From the NCBI GenBank assembly GCA_003858485.1, contig RQYD01000016.1, forward strand, positions 1 through 64,000: a stretch of 64,000 bases of DNA, given 5' to 3'. A program made the translations under genes and the position numbers. Positions 1 to 8,996 of this stretch are shown piece by piece; position 1 is the stretch's first letter, and every line of letters begins with the position of its first letter. Source of the DNA: Clostridiales bacterium COT073_COT-073. GTDB taxonomy: Bacteria > Bacillota > Clostridia > Lachnospirales > Vallitaleaceae. The notes beneath the pieces are model-generated. The model had not been told where the DNA came from. It worked only from the letters and a program-made list of their open reading frames with translations, and searched no databases.

Positions 1-303
1 AAAAAGCACGAGTAAGCCAAAAATTACTTCGTAATTTTTGGTCGCGAGGGCTCTCATATGCCATCTTCCGTATTCAAAACCTTCTATGCAAGCATAGCAG
101 TTTTGATACTTCAGATGTCGCACTCGTGCTTTTTTCGCGAATATTATATCATAAAAAGCACGAGTAAACCAAAACAAAAAATACTCCAATTGCAGTATCG
201 TCTTTTATTACTCAACTGCAAATTGGAGACCTTGAATCCTTATTCTGATTATGCCTGTCTATCTATCTGTCATAGCGGAAAAAATATTGATCAAATTAAT
301 TCC
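1..303. repeat. Intergenic region with inverted and direct repeats, no supported gene
   Basis: A short A-rich motif ending in GCACGAGT occurs at 1-13, again at about 153-166, and in inverted form (ACTCGTGC then T-run) at 122-135. Within it, positions 17-41 form an 11-bp perfect hairpin (CCAAAAATTAC, loop TTC, GTAATTTTTGG). The only plus-strand reading frame here (58-351) has no ribosome binding site and overlaps the end of the convergent transporter gene, so I do not call it. This may be the edge of a small palindromic element or the end of a transcription unit to the left. Confidence 0.45.
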
Positions 304-1566
304 TCAAGTTTTCCTTTTTTCGGAAAACAATCGGCGGCGGATGGTTTTTGAAAACAGAATTAATCCCAACAAATAAAAACACAGGGAAAATCCAAATAAT
401 ACCGAATAATTAAATTGTTTAACAATAATTCCACCTAAAACAGAAGAAAGACCATAAAAAGGTGCGATACACAAGCCACTGACAGCCGCATAGATAGGCA
501 CCAAACCTTTTGGGGAATGAACGATAACTGATACATTGTTACTTAATCCGGTTGATAAAGTTGCCAAACTAACCAAAGCAAACATCAGATAAGCCAGTTG
601 CGGTGACTGGATAAGCAGGCCCAGTCCTGTACAGCCAACACCTGCCAAGCAGCCAATTCTGGCAATCATGATTGGCCCTTTTCGGTCTCCGATATAGCCC
701 AGCATTTTACTAAATATCAAATTAAACACCAATAATACCGTAGTCATTGTTCCGGTATAGCCCTTATGAATTCCACTTAATGTTCCAACTTTAATAATAA
801 AGAAAGGAATCGAACTTTCCGCAATTGCCATAAAAATTCGAAGTACCAGCACCTGTCTGAATTCAAAATTATTTTTAATAATATCCTTAAAAAATCCCGG
901 AAAATCACGCAAAAATATTTTATTTTTTGCAGTATCATCCGGCACTTCTTTCACTCCAAAAATAACAATTAAAGTTGCAATAACAGCCATAGTCACACCT
1001 GACAGGAACAAGTACCGATAATTTAAAGGAAATCCGTATTTGCGCTCTATAATTTTTATCAATTGAGCACTGATTATCCCAGCTAAACCACCGGCCAGAG
1101 AATACGAACCATAAAAACTGGAAACATTTTTATATATCACTTTTGACACCATGTTGCTGAAAACCGGAGATGCCATGCCCACACTAATCGAATAAAAAAA
1201 ATAGGATGAGAAGAAAACAAGCAGCGCAGCGGTTTCACTTTGCGTAACATAATAAGTGGAAAAATAAATCAGCAACTGACATACCCGTTGTAAGCCACAA
1301 ATAATAACAGCAGTTTTTTTGGGACTTTTGGCATTTACACCAATAATCGATGAAAATACACTGGACATATTGGAAAGTCCGAAAAACATTAAAGTAAGCA
1401 TACTAATCCAAAATGGATTGGCTGTAATATTTGATACATAAACCGGTAAAATTGTTGTTTGAGAAAAGGCAGAAAATGAGAATACTACAAAAAAGCCTTC
1501 AAACAATAAGGCTATCCGATTTCTGAAATAATATTTTTCTTGTTCATTATGTTTGATATTCATCAT
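304..1566 (-). CDS. MFS family transporter, 12-TM permease
   Basis: The 420-aa product is almost wholly hydrophobic, with about twelve predicted membrane segments and a basic loop near the middle, which is the usual size and shape of a major facilitator permease. A positively charged GDRKGP loop around residue 290 resembles the MFS loop 2-3/8-9 signature. It lies downstream of, and on the same strand as, the nucleoside phosphorylase/ECF operon, separated from it by a 79-bp gap that contains a strong hairpin. A nucleoside or related substrate is only an inference from this neighbourhood. Two ATG codons stand at the start (1566 and 1563); an AGAGG motif precedes them. Confidence 0.75.
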   Translation of the reverse strand: MMNIKHNEQEKYYFRNRIALLFEGFFVVFSFSAFSQTTILPVYVSNITANPFWISMLTLMFFGLSNMSSVFSSIIGVNAKSPKKTAVIICGLQRVCQLLIYFSTYYVTQSETAALLVFFSSYFFYSISVGMASPVFSNMVSKVIYKNVSSFYGSYSLAGGLAGIISAQLIKIIERKYGFPLNYRYLFLSGVTMAVIATLIVIFGVKEVPDDTAKNKIFLRDFPGFFKDIIKNNFEFRQVLVLRIFMAIAESSIPFFIIKVGTLSGIHKGYTGTMTTVLLVFNLIFSKMLGYIGDRKGPIMIARIGCLAGVGCTGLGLLIQSPQLAYLMFALVSLATLSTGLSNNVSVIVHSPKGLVPIYAAVSGLCIAPFYGLSSVLGGIIVKQFNYSVLFGFSLCFYLLGLILFSKTIRRRLFSEKRKT

Positions 1567-1581
1567 ATACCTCTAATTGCA

Positions 1582-1637
1582 GGGCTGTTATATTAAGATT
1601 AAGCTTTTCCTATTAAAACTTCTTATTATAACAGCCC
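1582..1637. terminator. Hairpin between ECF operon and MFS gene
   Basis: An arm with GGGCTGTTATA at 1582-1598 pairs with TATAACAGCCC at 1621-1637 over about 17 bp with one or two mismatches. It lies just after the ecfT stop on the minus strand and could attenuate transcription into the MFS gene. The arms resemble the GGCTGTTGCA ends of the 9902-10001 palindrome, so a mobile-element origin is also possible. Confidence 0.5.
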
Positions 1638-1645
1638 CATATCAT

Positions 1646-2416
1646 CTAAAATATCCGATACAATAATGATGCCACAATTGTAATAATACTGGCATATTTT
1701 AAAATCCTGTCTATTTTGGTTTTTTCCAGATCCCGGTATATCGTTTTTTTGGCGGTCGAATTAAAACCCTTTGTTTCCATGGCAATGGCCTGATTTTGCA
1801 CTTTCATAATTGCATTGGAAACCACCGGCACCATAATTGGTAAAAAAGCCATAAATCTCTTTTTCAGACTGCCCTCTGTTTCCAATCCTCTTGCTTTTTG
1901 TGCATCGGTAATCTGCTGCATATCCTTTACCAATGTTGGCAAAATTTGAAAAGTTGAAACGAAAATAAAGGCTGAGCGGTAGCTTAAACCAGCTTCATGC
2001 ATGGCTGCTCCTAAGTCTGTCATATTAATAGTCCGAAACAGCAAAAACAAGCTGGCCATCAATGGTGCAATCCGCAAAAAATATTTTAAAGCATATTCCA
2101 GTCCTTCTTTATAAAACTTCCAATTTAAAAGCGGTAGTACAAATACCGGTTCTTTGGTGAAATCATTTACCGGATTTAAAGTTCCATTAATCAAAAACAT
2201 GCTGAGCGCTAATGTCAAGATTGCAAATCCAACTACTTTAAATTCCAAAAAATACTTCTCCAAAAAAATCCAGATAATACCTACAATTAAAACCACTATG
2301 GAAAAGTAATAATTTTGGAATAGTACAATGGCAAATGACAGAGCTAATGATAACCATAATTTAGTAATCGGATTGAGCTTTCTTAAAAAAGTAGGCTTTT
2401 GTCTTTCTTGGATCAT
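1646..2416 (-). CDS. ecfT: Energy-coupling factor transporter transmembrane subunit (EcfT)
   Basis: This 256-aa membrane protein matches EcfT, the scaffold that couples the two ATPases to the substrate-binding S subunit. It has several N-terminal membrane helices, then the cytoplasmic coupling region with the two hallmark short motifs: QKARG (in the segment AQKARGLETEG) and METKGF, the A-R-G-type elements that dock into the ATPases. It follows the S subunit and both ATPases on the minus strand, giving the order ecfA-ecfA'-ecfS-ecfT. A dedicated T subunit next to its S subunit suggests a group I (dedicated) ECF system for the nucleoside or base handled by the upstream phosphorylases. Confidence 0.88.
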   Translation of the reverse strand: MIQERQKPTFLRKLNPITKLWLSLALSFAIVLFQNYYFSIVVLIVGIIWIFLEKYFLEFKVVGFAILTLALSMFLINGTLNPVNDFTKEPVFVLPLLNWKFYKEGLEYALKYFLRIAPLMASLFLLFRTINMTDLGAAMHEAGLSYRSAFIFVSTFQILPTLVKDMQQITDAQKARGLETEGSLKKRFMAFLPIMVPVVSNAIMKVQNQAIAMETKGFNSTAKKTIYRDLEKTKIDRILKYASIITIVASLLYRIF

Positions 2417-2459
2417 AGAATAGTCTCCCTATTACATATCACACAAATTCGCTCTGTTA

Positions 2460-3065
2460 CTAAACTTCTTTTTTCGCTCCGCTAAGGCTTTTCAAGTGAT
2501 CGGGAAGCCGCTTTAAAATTAACCAGGCTGCAAAGACCGCAATCCCTTTATCAGCTAAATTAGCTGGAATTCTGGCTAAAAAGGCCGCACTTAAAATATC
2601 ATTTCCTAATGCCAAAAAACCGGCAGTAAATAAATCAACACCGCCACCCTGAATACCTCCATAAACCACTACTGCAATCGGCGCACCCAGAATAGCATTG
2701 GCAATCGCCACCAACAAACTGGTAATAATTGCGCCCAGTAAACTTTGAAATTTCCCTGCTCTGACCATATAGCCAACAATCACCGCTGTACAAATATTAC
2801 ATAAGCCAAATAAAGAAGCCATGATATTACCATTAATAATCGAGGCTATGACATTAAATAAAACTCCGGATACTGCACCAATCCATGGGCCCATAATAGC
2901 AGCAACAATTGCCGTTCCAATGGAATCCATAAACAACGGTAACTTTAAAGCCCCGGCAACTTGTCCACCAATTAAATTAATTGCTACGCCCAGCGGGATC
3001 AAAATTGCAATGTAAGTTGATCTTAGCTTTCCACTTGATGCATCAACATTTTTAAAATTAGCCAT
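2460..3065 (-). CDS. ECF transporter substrate-binding S subunit, putative nucleoside-type
   Basis: The 201-aa protein has about six membrane helices with short loops and a conserved-looking segment PLFMDSIGTAIVAAIMGPW, typical of one subgroup of ECF S components. The start ATG at 3065 is preceded by AGGAAGGAG. It sits directly between the ATPase gene (1-bp gap) and ecfT. The S subunit decides substrate specificity. Here the two uridine-phosphorylase-like enzymes in the same operon suggest a nucleoside or nucleobase, but no binding residue can be assigned from sequence alone. Confidence 0.8.
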   Translation of the reverse strand: MANFKNVDASSGKLRSTYIAILIPLGVAINLIGGQVAGALKLPLFMDSIGTAIVAAIMGPWIGAVSGVLFNVIASIINGNIMASLFGLCNICTAVIVGYMVRAGKFQSLLGAIITSLLVAIANAILGAPIAVVVYGGIQGGGVDLFTAGFLALGNDILSAAFLARIPANLADKGIAVFAAWLILKRLPDHLKSLSGAKKEV

Positions 3066-3066
3066 A

Positions 3067-3906
3067 TTATTCTCCTTCCTGTTTTGGGAATTGTGCTTTA
3101 TATTTTTTTACAAAATCCTGAACACTTATTGTTGAGCGTTTCTTCCTGACATCCAACGCAAAATCCAATTGCATAATTTGGGGTGGCTCAATTTGAGCCT
3201 GCTTTAAAATCTCCTCATCCAGAAAAACCTCCTGAGGTGCTCCTTCTTTAATAATTCTTCCTTGAGACATCACGATAATCCTTTCCGAATTTTCAGCCAC
3301 ATAATCCATATCATGACTGATCATTATAACCGTATGCCCTCTTTCTTTCATCATTTGGATAATCTTTGTCAATATCTCTCTGCCGGCCTGATCCAAACCA
3401 CCTGTTGGCTCATCTAAAATTAGTATTCTGGGACGAAAAGTTAAAACTGAAGCAATCGTCACTATTTTTTTGGTTGTATAGTCCAAAGTTAAAGGATGTT
3501 TCTCTAAATCTTCCTCTATCTTCATTAACTCTGAAACTTCTTTAATTGCTTTTGCAATTTCTTGTTCCGAAAATTGAAAGTTATGTGGTCCGACTTCTAG
3601 TTCTCCTCTGACTGTAGTTGAAAAAATTTGATGATTGGGGTTTTGAAAAACATAGCCCACTTCCTTTGAAAGTTGACTGACCGATTGACTGGTTACATCT
3701 TTTCCATGCAAATAAATATTTCCCTCTGTTGGTTTCAGCAAGCCATTGAAGTGCCGAACCAGAGTTGTTTTTCCACTTCCATTTTGACCAACAATCGATA
3801 CCACTTCATTTTCTTTGATTTCTACATCAACCGATTTTAAAGCCGTCACTCCTGTTGGATAAGTATGTACTAATTTACTGGTTTTAATGATTACATTTTC
3901 ACTCAA
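3067..3906 (-). CDS. ECF transporter ATPase with degenerate signature motif (EcfA')
   Basis: This is a 279-aa ABC ATPase of the CbiO/EcfA type. Walker A is GQNGSGKTT (about residue 40), the Q-loop region is VFQNPNHQI, Walker B plus catalytic Glu is ILILDEPT, and the H-loop is MISHD. The ABC signature is not LSGGQ: the position holds LDYTTKKIVTIASVL. Its gene overlaps the neighbouring ATPase gene (3899-4759) by 8 bp, indicating coupled translation. In an ABC heterodimer this chain would give its intact Walker A to the site completed by the partner's LSGGQ, leaving the other site degenerate. The rest of the chain is intact, so I read this as an asymmetric pair and not a pseudogene. Confidence 0.88.
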   Translation of the reverse strand: MSENVIIKTSKLVHTYPTGVTALKSVDVEIKENEVVSIVGQNGSGKTTLVRHFNGLLKPTEGNIYLHGKDVTSQSVSQLSKEVGYVFQNPNHQIFSTTVRGELEVGPHNFQFSEQEIAKAIKEVSELMKIEEDLEKHPLTLDYTTKKIVTIASVLTFRPRILILDEPTGGLDQAGREILTKIIQMMKERGHTVIMISHDMDYVAENSERIIVMSQGRIIKEGAPQEVFLDEEILKQAQIEPPQIMQLDFALDVRKKRSTISVQDFVKKYKAQFPKQEGE

Positions 3907-4759
3907 AATTCGTTCCCTCCAGTTTTATCTGCAATAATTGAATTGCATTTTCTAATTTAATCGGGGCTTTATCAATTTCGAGACATTCCTTCATTTTTAA
4001 ACATGCTTCTGTCACCTGTGGCACACGGATATTAAATTGCTCCAAAAATTCCATCTTTTGGAAAGCATCTTCTGCTTTATCGGCTAAGATAATTTTCCCC
4101 TTATCCATAACCACTAATTTTTCAACATATTCAGCAATTTTCTCAACATTGTGGTCAACCATAATAATCGTTCTGCCTTGCTGATGCAGTTTCGCCACTA
4201 AATTAAAGACTTCATCCCGGCCAATTGGATCGAGCTGAGAGGTCGATTCATCTAAAATAATCACCCGTGGCTGCAATGCCAAAATACACGCTACTGCTAA
4301 CCGCTGCTGCTGTCCTCCCGATAATTTAAAAGGGGAACGATCCAGCATATCAATCAATCCACAATCCGTAGCCGCCGATATAATTCTTTCTCTCATGACA
4401 GAACGCTCATAGCCAAAGTTACACATTGCAAAAGCAATTTCATCCTCCACCGTTTCTTGGGTAAACTGGCTTTCCGCATCCTGGAAAACAATTCCGATTA
4501 CATCCGTTGCACCTGCTCCTTTTGTTTCGCCCAGATTAATCCCATCAACCAACACATCTCCATCCCATTTTCCACCTAGTAAATGAGGCAGTACTCCTAC
4601 CATGGATTGACATAAAGTAGACTTTCCCGCTTTATTGCACCCAATAATTCCTACGAATTCTCCCTCATAAATAGAAAGGTTAATCCCATCCAAAACTATT
4701 TTTTCTGTTTTAGGGTAAATATAACTGAAGTTTTTAAATTCAACTATTGGGTTATTCAT
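3899..4759 (-). CDS. ECF transporter ATPase (EcfA), canonical signature
   Basis: A 286-aa ABC ATPase of the energy-coupling factor type. Walker A is GCNKAGKST, the Q-loop VFQDAESQF, the signature LSGGQQQR, and Walker B VIILDEST with the catalytic Glu present, followed by a D-loop TSQLDP and switch His in MVDHN. It is the first transporter gene after the two phosphorylases (11-bp gap) and overlaps the second ATPase gene by 8 bp. It most likely forms a heterodimer with that protein and powers nucleoside-type uptake through the T and S subunits downstream. Confidence 0.88.
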   Translation of the reverse strand: MNNPIVEFKNFSYIYPKTEKIVLDGINLSIYEGEFVGIIGCNKAGKSTLCQSMVGVLPHLLGGKWDGDVLVDGINLGETKGAGATDVIGIVFQDAESQFTQETVEDEIAFAMCNFGYERSVMRERIISAATDCGLIDMLDRSPFKLSGGQQQRLAVACILALQPRVIILDESTSQLDPIGRDEVFNLVAKLHQQGRTIIMVDHNVEKIAEYVEKLVVMDKGKIILADKAEDAFQKMEFLEQFNIRVPQVTEACLKMKECLEIDKAPIKLENAIQLLQIKLEGTNFE

Positions 4760-4769
4760 TTTTACCCCC

Positions 4770-5498
4770 TTACCTATTGTCTGCCTTAATCAGCTCGCGT
4801 ACTGCATCACAGGCAATTGCAATTGTAGATTTCATATCCTTAAAGGACATAATTGAAGCTGCTCTTTTTCCCCTGATACTGGAAATCACAAAAATCGCCG
4901 CCGACTCCATTTCAGAGGACAGCACATTTGATTTTTCCCAAACACGCCAGCGTTGTTTTAGTCGTTCTCCAATTGGTGAACAGTCTGGATCAACTTCTCC
5001 ATAAAAACTGTCTTTGGATTGAGTAATTCCTTCTAAAAAGTTTTTATTATGCTTTTTGGCAGAATTGGCCAAGGCTTCTACCACTACCCGATCAGCTACT
5101 GCCGGATATTCAATTGGAATATATTGAATGGTCGTGCCCTCATCTCTGACAGCCGCTGTACAAATCACTCCGTCAACCTCATCCGCTTTGGCTTTTTCAT
5201 TGACTGCACCGGCAGTTCCAATTCGGATAAAAGTATCCGCACCAATTTCTATTAATTCTTCGATAGCAATGGCTGAAGATGCGCAGCCCATACCGGTTGA
5301 AGTTACTGACACTTTAACACCATCCAAATAACCCGTCCAGGTCCTATGCTCCCGGTTATGTGCCACCAACTTGGCATCTTCAAAATACTCAGCGATCAAA
5401 TCTGTCCGAAACGGATCTCCCGGTAAAAAAACATATCTACCAACATCGCCTTCCTTCATATCAATATGATACATCTTTCCATCTGGCTTTCGTAACAT
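4770..5498 (-). CDS. Uridine phosphorylase-like nucleoside phosphorylase (copy 2)
   Basis: The 242-aa protein belongs to the PNP/UDP nucleoside phosphorylase family, which splits a nucleoside with phosphate into base and ribose-1-phosphate. Visible motifs are the phosphate-binding GDPFRTDLIA near residue 27, FIRIGTAGAV near residue 90, and SSEMESAAIF near residue 195, whose Met/Glu contact the ribose. A GGAGG site precedes the ATG. It is a tandem paralogue of the upstream gene (2-bp gap), aligning over its whole length with most motif residues identical. Uridine is the likely substrate by similarity to Udp, but specificity between the two copies may differ. Confidence 0.85.
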   Translation of the reverse strand: MLRKPDGKMYHIDMKEGDVGRYVFLPGDPFRTDLIAEYFEDAKLVAHNREHRTWTGYLDGVKVSVTSTGMGCASSAIAIEELIEIGADTFIRIGTAGAVNEKAKADEVDGVICTAAVRDEGTTIQYIPIEYPAVADRVVVEALANSAKKHNKNFLEGITQSKDSFYGEVDPDCSPIGERLKQRWRVWEKSNVLSSEMESAAIFVISSIRGKRAASIMSFKDMKSTIAIACDAVRELIKADNR

Positions 5499-5500
5499 AT

Positions 5501-6232
5501 CTAATCCTCCTTTTTTTCGTCGGCCATAATTAATTTTTTAACTGCCAGACAAGCAACTTCTATCGTCTTATTCATATCCTTAAAAGACATGATCGCACCG
5601 GGACGGCACTGTCTGATACTTCCCAGTACAAATAAAACCGACGACTCCATCTCACTGCACAGCACATTACCGCGTTTCCACGCATCCCATCTTTCATTCA
5701 GTCTTTGATGAGCGGGCATTGTTTCCGGGCGATGTTGACCATAAAAAGAATCTTTACTTTGAGTAATCCCTTCCATATAATTAAGCCCTAATTCTTTTGC
5801 CGACTCACTTAGTGCCTTAACTACATGTCTGTTTGCCACTGCCGGATATTCCGCCGGAACATAATGAAGAGTGGTCCCTTCATCTCTGACCGCAGCATTG
5901 ACAATCACTCCATCTAATTCGGGATCAAATGCCCGGTCACATACCTTACCGGCTGTTCCAATCCGAATAAAAGTATCCGCTCCACACTTTATCAGCTCTT
6001 CCATAGCAATTGCCGCCGAAGGGCAACCCATACCGGTTGAAGTTACCGATACTTTTATTCCGTTCAAATAGCCCGTCCAGGTCTTATGTTCCCGATTATG
6101 AGCGATTAATTGTGGCTCATCCAAAAAACTGGCAATTAAATCTGTTCGAAATGGGTCCCCCGGTAAAAACACATACCGCCCAACATCTCCTTTTTTACAT
6201 TTGATATGATATTGTACCCCTGAATCATTCAT
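5501..6232 (-). CDS. Uridine phosphorylase-like nucleoside phosphorylase (copy 1)
   Basis: This 243-aa enzyme is the first gene of the minus-strand nucleoside operon. It carries the same family motifs as its downstream neighbour: GDPFRTDLIA, FIRIGTAGKV and CSEMESSVLF. The differences cluster outside the active-site motifs (for example the acidic stretch FDPELDG against ADEVDG), consistent with duplication followed by specialisation. The substrate is probably imported by the ECF system encoded next to it. The 326-bp AT-rich gap upstream is shared with a divergent DeoR-type regulator, which is the obvious candidate repressor. Confidence 0.85.
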   Translation of the reverse strand: MNDSGVQYHIKCKKGDVGRYVFLPGDPFRTDLIASFLDEPQLIAHNREHKTWTGYLNGIKVSVTSTGMGCPSAAIAMEELIKCGADTFIRIGTAGKVCDRAFDPELDGVIVNAAVRDEGTTLHYVPAEYPAVANRHVVKALSESAKELGLNYMEGITQSKDSFYGQHRPETMPAHQRLNERWDAWKRGNVLCSEMESSVLFVLGSIRQCRPGAIMSFKDMNKTIEVACLAVKKLIMADEKKED

Positions 6233-6558
6233 CTCTTACTCCTTTCTCAAATATTATTTCCTTATTTTTTCATTTTATTTCGTTGTTTTATTGTTATTTT
6301 GTTGTTATTTTTTTAAATATATCATTTTTCTGTTTATTTGTAAATACACATTAAAATTTTAGTTAATAATATACTAATTTTTATAATTAATTTTATTATA
6401 AATTTTCAATCTTTTTTTGCCGAAAATTATTTTGAAATATAGATTTTATTTCAAAAGTGTGTTAGAATAGCTGTAAATATTTCATTATTTATCAACTTAA
6501 TTAAGTTATTTGTAGTATTTTTAATGTTTTAAGGCTACAATTAAGGGGTGATTTTAAA
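6233..6558. promoter_or_regulatory. Divergent promoter region with candidate DeoR operator
   Basis: The gap between the phosphorylase operon and the DeoR-type gene is very AT-rich. It holds a perfect 10-bp inverted repeat, TTTTGAAATA at 6430-6439 and TATTTCAAAA at 6447-6456 with a 7-bp spacer, which is a good candidate operator. On the other side, near 6280-6315, several TTGTT direct repeats occur. I did not find one clearly best promoter. Confidence 0.5.
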
Positions 6559-7338
6559 TTGAAAAAAAATAACAGATTAAATGAATTGGTTAAATTAATG
6601 CGTGAACAAAAAAAAATACCTTTATCACAACTTTCTAACATTTTTAATGTTTCTGAAATGACAATCCGACGTGATATTAAACTCCTTGAATCCCATAATA
6701 TTGCTACATTAGTTCAAGGGATTTTATATTTAAATGAATCACAATTAATGCCCGGCAACACAAACAATGACTACTTTGTAATTCAACAAAAGAACATCCA
6801 TAGCTATGAAAAGAACAAAATAGCTCGTCAGGCAGCAAAATTAATTAAACCGGGAGATTCAATCATTATTGATGTTGGCACAACAACTTCCCAAATTATT
6901 AATCATCTTCCCAAATCATATCCCATTAGTATTCTTTGCTTCACCGTCAACACTCTGCTGGAGGCTTTAAAAATTAATTGCGATAATCTATTGTTTATGG
7001 GTGGAGTCTATCACTCCAATAACCAGCTTTTTGAAAGCAATGAAACCCTTAATCTGTTAAAAAGGACACGTGCCAGCATTGCTTTTATTTCCGCAGCCGG
7101 AGTAAGTGATACTTTGGGGATCACCTGCGTTAACCCGGAAGAAGTTGCCATTAAAATTACTGCCATGCAGAACACCCTGAAAAAAGTATTGCTTGTTGAT
7201 TCCTCAAAATTTAATGTAGTCCGGCATTCCTATTTTGCAGAACTTTCTGATTTTGATGCCATTATTACCGATTCCCTGATCAGTACAGAATGGCAAAATT
7301 TAATTCATTCAAGAGGAATTAAGCTTTACATAGTTTAA
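6559..7338 (+). CDS. DeoR-family transcriptional regulator
   Basis: The 259-aa protein has an N-terminal DeoR helix-turn-helix (LSQLSNIFNVSEMTIRRDI, about residues 21-39) and a C-terminal sugar-phosphate sensor domain with the typical IIIDVGTTTSQI segment (about residue 108). The start codon is TTG at 6559, chosen because AAGGGGTGA lies 8 bases upstream; an ATG 39 bases further in has no such site. DeoR-type proteins sense phosphorylated sugars, and ribose-1-phosphate made by nucleoside phosphorylases fits the divergent operon, so it probably controls nucleoside uptake and cleavage. That target is an inference from position. Confidence 0.85.
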   Translation: MKKNNRLNELVKLMREQKKIPLSQLSNIFNVSEMTIRRDIKLLESHNIATLVQGILYLNESQLMPGNTNNDYFVIQQKNIHSYEKNKIARQAAKLIKPGDSIIIDVGTTTSQIINHLPKSYPISILCFTVNTLLEALKINCDNLLFMGGVYHSNNQLFESNETLNLLKRTRASIAFISAAGVSDTLGITCVNPEEVAIKITAMQNTLKKVLLVDSSKFNVVRHSYFAELSDFDAIITDSLISTEWQNLIHSRGIKLYIV

Positions 7339-7359
7339 TGTAAAAACTTTCTCCTGCCA

Positions 7360-7388
7360 TAGACTATTTTTCATTTTTATTGTATAAT
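7360..7388 (+). promoter_or_regulatory. Putative promoter for malQ-plsC
   Basis: A perfect -10 hexamer TATAAT at 7383-7388 follows a weak -35 (TAGACT, 7360-7365) with 17-bp spacing. It lies 44 bases before the malQ start. Confidence 0.5.
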
Positions 7389-7432
7389 TATCTCATAGAT
7401 TTGACAGTTTTTACCTGAAAGGAGTACTAAAC

Positions 7433-8977
7433 ATGAAACAACCTGAAATTCCATCTTGGAAAAAGACGCAGCGTAAGTCTGGCGTTTTACTGCACCCGAC
7501 TTCTTTTCCGGGACCATATGGTATCGGAGACCTGGGGCCGAGTGCATATTATTTTATTAACTTTTTAGAGGAGACAGCACAACAATTGTGGCAAGTCCTT
7601 CCACTTGGCCCAACCGGCTATGGTGATTCTCCATATCAGTCGTTTTCCTCTTTTGCCGGTCAGCCGCTGATTATCAGTATTGACTTATTAATGGAATGGA
7701 AACTGCTTTCCCTCTCCGATTTTTCTTATCGGGAATGGGAAGCTGTTTGTGTTAATTATGGGGAAGTCATTCCTTATAAAATGGATATTCTGAAAAAAGC
7801 TTATGCCAATTTTAAAAATTTATCCGATAATAATGAATTAAAAAAAGCCTATTTGACCTTTGTCAAAGAAGAAAAGAACTGGCTGGAGAATTATGCCACT
7901 TTTATGGCGGTTAAAGATTATCATGGTGGTGTGATGTGGACTGAATGGGAAAAAGACATTGCTTTTCCGACCACCGCTTCCCTGAAAAAATGGCAGGATA
8001 AACTGAAAGATGAAATCGGCTGCTATCAATTTTTCCAATTTGCCTTTTTCAAACAATGGTTTGAATTAAAAGAATACGCCAATCAAAAAGGGATCGAGAT
8101 CATTGGTGATATTCCAATTTTTGTTGCCTTTGACAGTGCTGATGTCTGGGCCAACAAAGACTTATTCATGCTCGATACTAAAGGGTATCCCACTTCGGTA
8201 GCCGGAGTGCCACCAGATTATTTCAGTGCCACCGGCCAGCTTTGGGGAAATCCTTTGTATGACTGGAAAAAGCATAAAGCCGAAGGTTATAAATGGTGGA
8301 TCTCCAGAGTAACTCAAAATCTGAAATTATGTGATTATTTGCGAATCGACCATTTCCGTGGTTTTGCTGCTTTTTGGGCAATTCCCTATGGCAATGAAAC
8401 AGCCATTGAAGGTGAATGGTTGCCGGGACCAGGTGAAGATTTATTCAAGGCTTTTGAAAAAGCCTTTGGTAAAGAGATGCCAATTATTGCTGAAGACCTT
8501 GGTCTGATCACTCCGGATGTTGAAGAATTACGGGATAATTTCCGTTTACCGGGTATGAAAATTTTACAATTTGGTTTTGAAAGTCTTGGCGAAAATGGTG
8601 ATTTGCCGCATTATTACTCACGCAACTCCATTTGTTATACCGGAACACATGATAATGACACCACTTTGGGTTGGTATGAAAAATTACCGGAGGAGTCAAA
8701 AGACAAAATCCGTCGCTATTTAAATACGGATGCCAATTCGATTTGCTGGGATTTTATTCGCCTGTGTTTTGGATCGGTATCGAAAATGGCGGTCGTTCCA
8801 TTACAGGATATTTTATGTTTTGGCTCATTCTCTCGGATGAATACACCAGGAATTGCTGCCGGCAACTGGCAATGGCGCTATACCGCTGAAATGCTGAATC
8901 CATCTGTTTCCGGCCAATTATCCTATGTCACCAAATTATATGGCCGTACTTTACTGACGGAAGATAATCCTTCCTAG
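7433..8977 (+). CDS. malQ: 4-alpha-glucanotransferase (amylomaltase)
   Basis: The 514-aa product has full MalQ length and GH77 motifs: HPTSFPGPYGIGDLG at the N-terminus, the segment YLRIDHFRGF holding the catalytic Asp nucleophile, IIAEDLGLIT with the general acid Glu, and TGTHDNDT. It transfers alpha-1,4-glucan segments between maltodextrins in the cytoplasm, for glycogen or maltodextrin metabolism. The start has an AAAGGAG site. It is followed after 19 bp by an acyltransferase gene and both share a terminator at about 9750. No other starch or glycogen genes are nearby. Confidence 0.95.
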   Translation: MKQPEIPSWKKTQRKSGVLLHPTSFPGPYGIGDLGPSAYYFINFLEETAQQLWQVLPLGPTGYGDSPYQSFSSFAGQPLIISIDLLMEWKLLSLSDFSYREWEAVCVNYGEVIPYKMDILKKAYANFKNLSDNNELKKAYLTFVKEEKNWLENYATFMAVKDYHGGVMWTEWEKDIAFPTTASLKKWQDKLKDEIGCYQFFQFAFFKQWFELKEYANQKGIEIIGDIPIFVAFDSADVWANKDLFMLDTKGYPTSVAGVPPDYFSATGQLWGNPLYDWKKHKAEGYKWWISRVTQNLKLCDYLRIDHFRGFAAFWAIPYGNETAIEGEWLPGPGEDLFKAFEKAFGKEMPIIAEDLGLITPDVEELRDNFRLPGMKILQFGFESLGENGDLPHYYSRNSICYTGTHDNDTTLGWYEKLPEESKDKIRRYLNTDANSICWDFIRLCFGSVSKMAVVPLQDILCFGSFSRMNTPGIAAGNWQWRYTAEMLNPSVSGQLSYVTKLYGRTLLTEDNPS

Positions 8978-8996
8978 AAACTAAAAGGAGTCAATT

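Noticed and set aside
58-351. 97-codon plus-strand frame at the left end
   Set aside because: No ribosome binding site, no recognisable domain, and it overlaps the 3' end of the convergent MFS gene and a repeat-rich stretch.
3067-3906. Second ECF ATPase as a pseudogene because of the missing LSGGQ
   Set aside because: Length, Walker A, Walker B, catalytic Glu and H-loop are intact and the gene is translationally coupled; asymmetric sites are known in ABC proteins.
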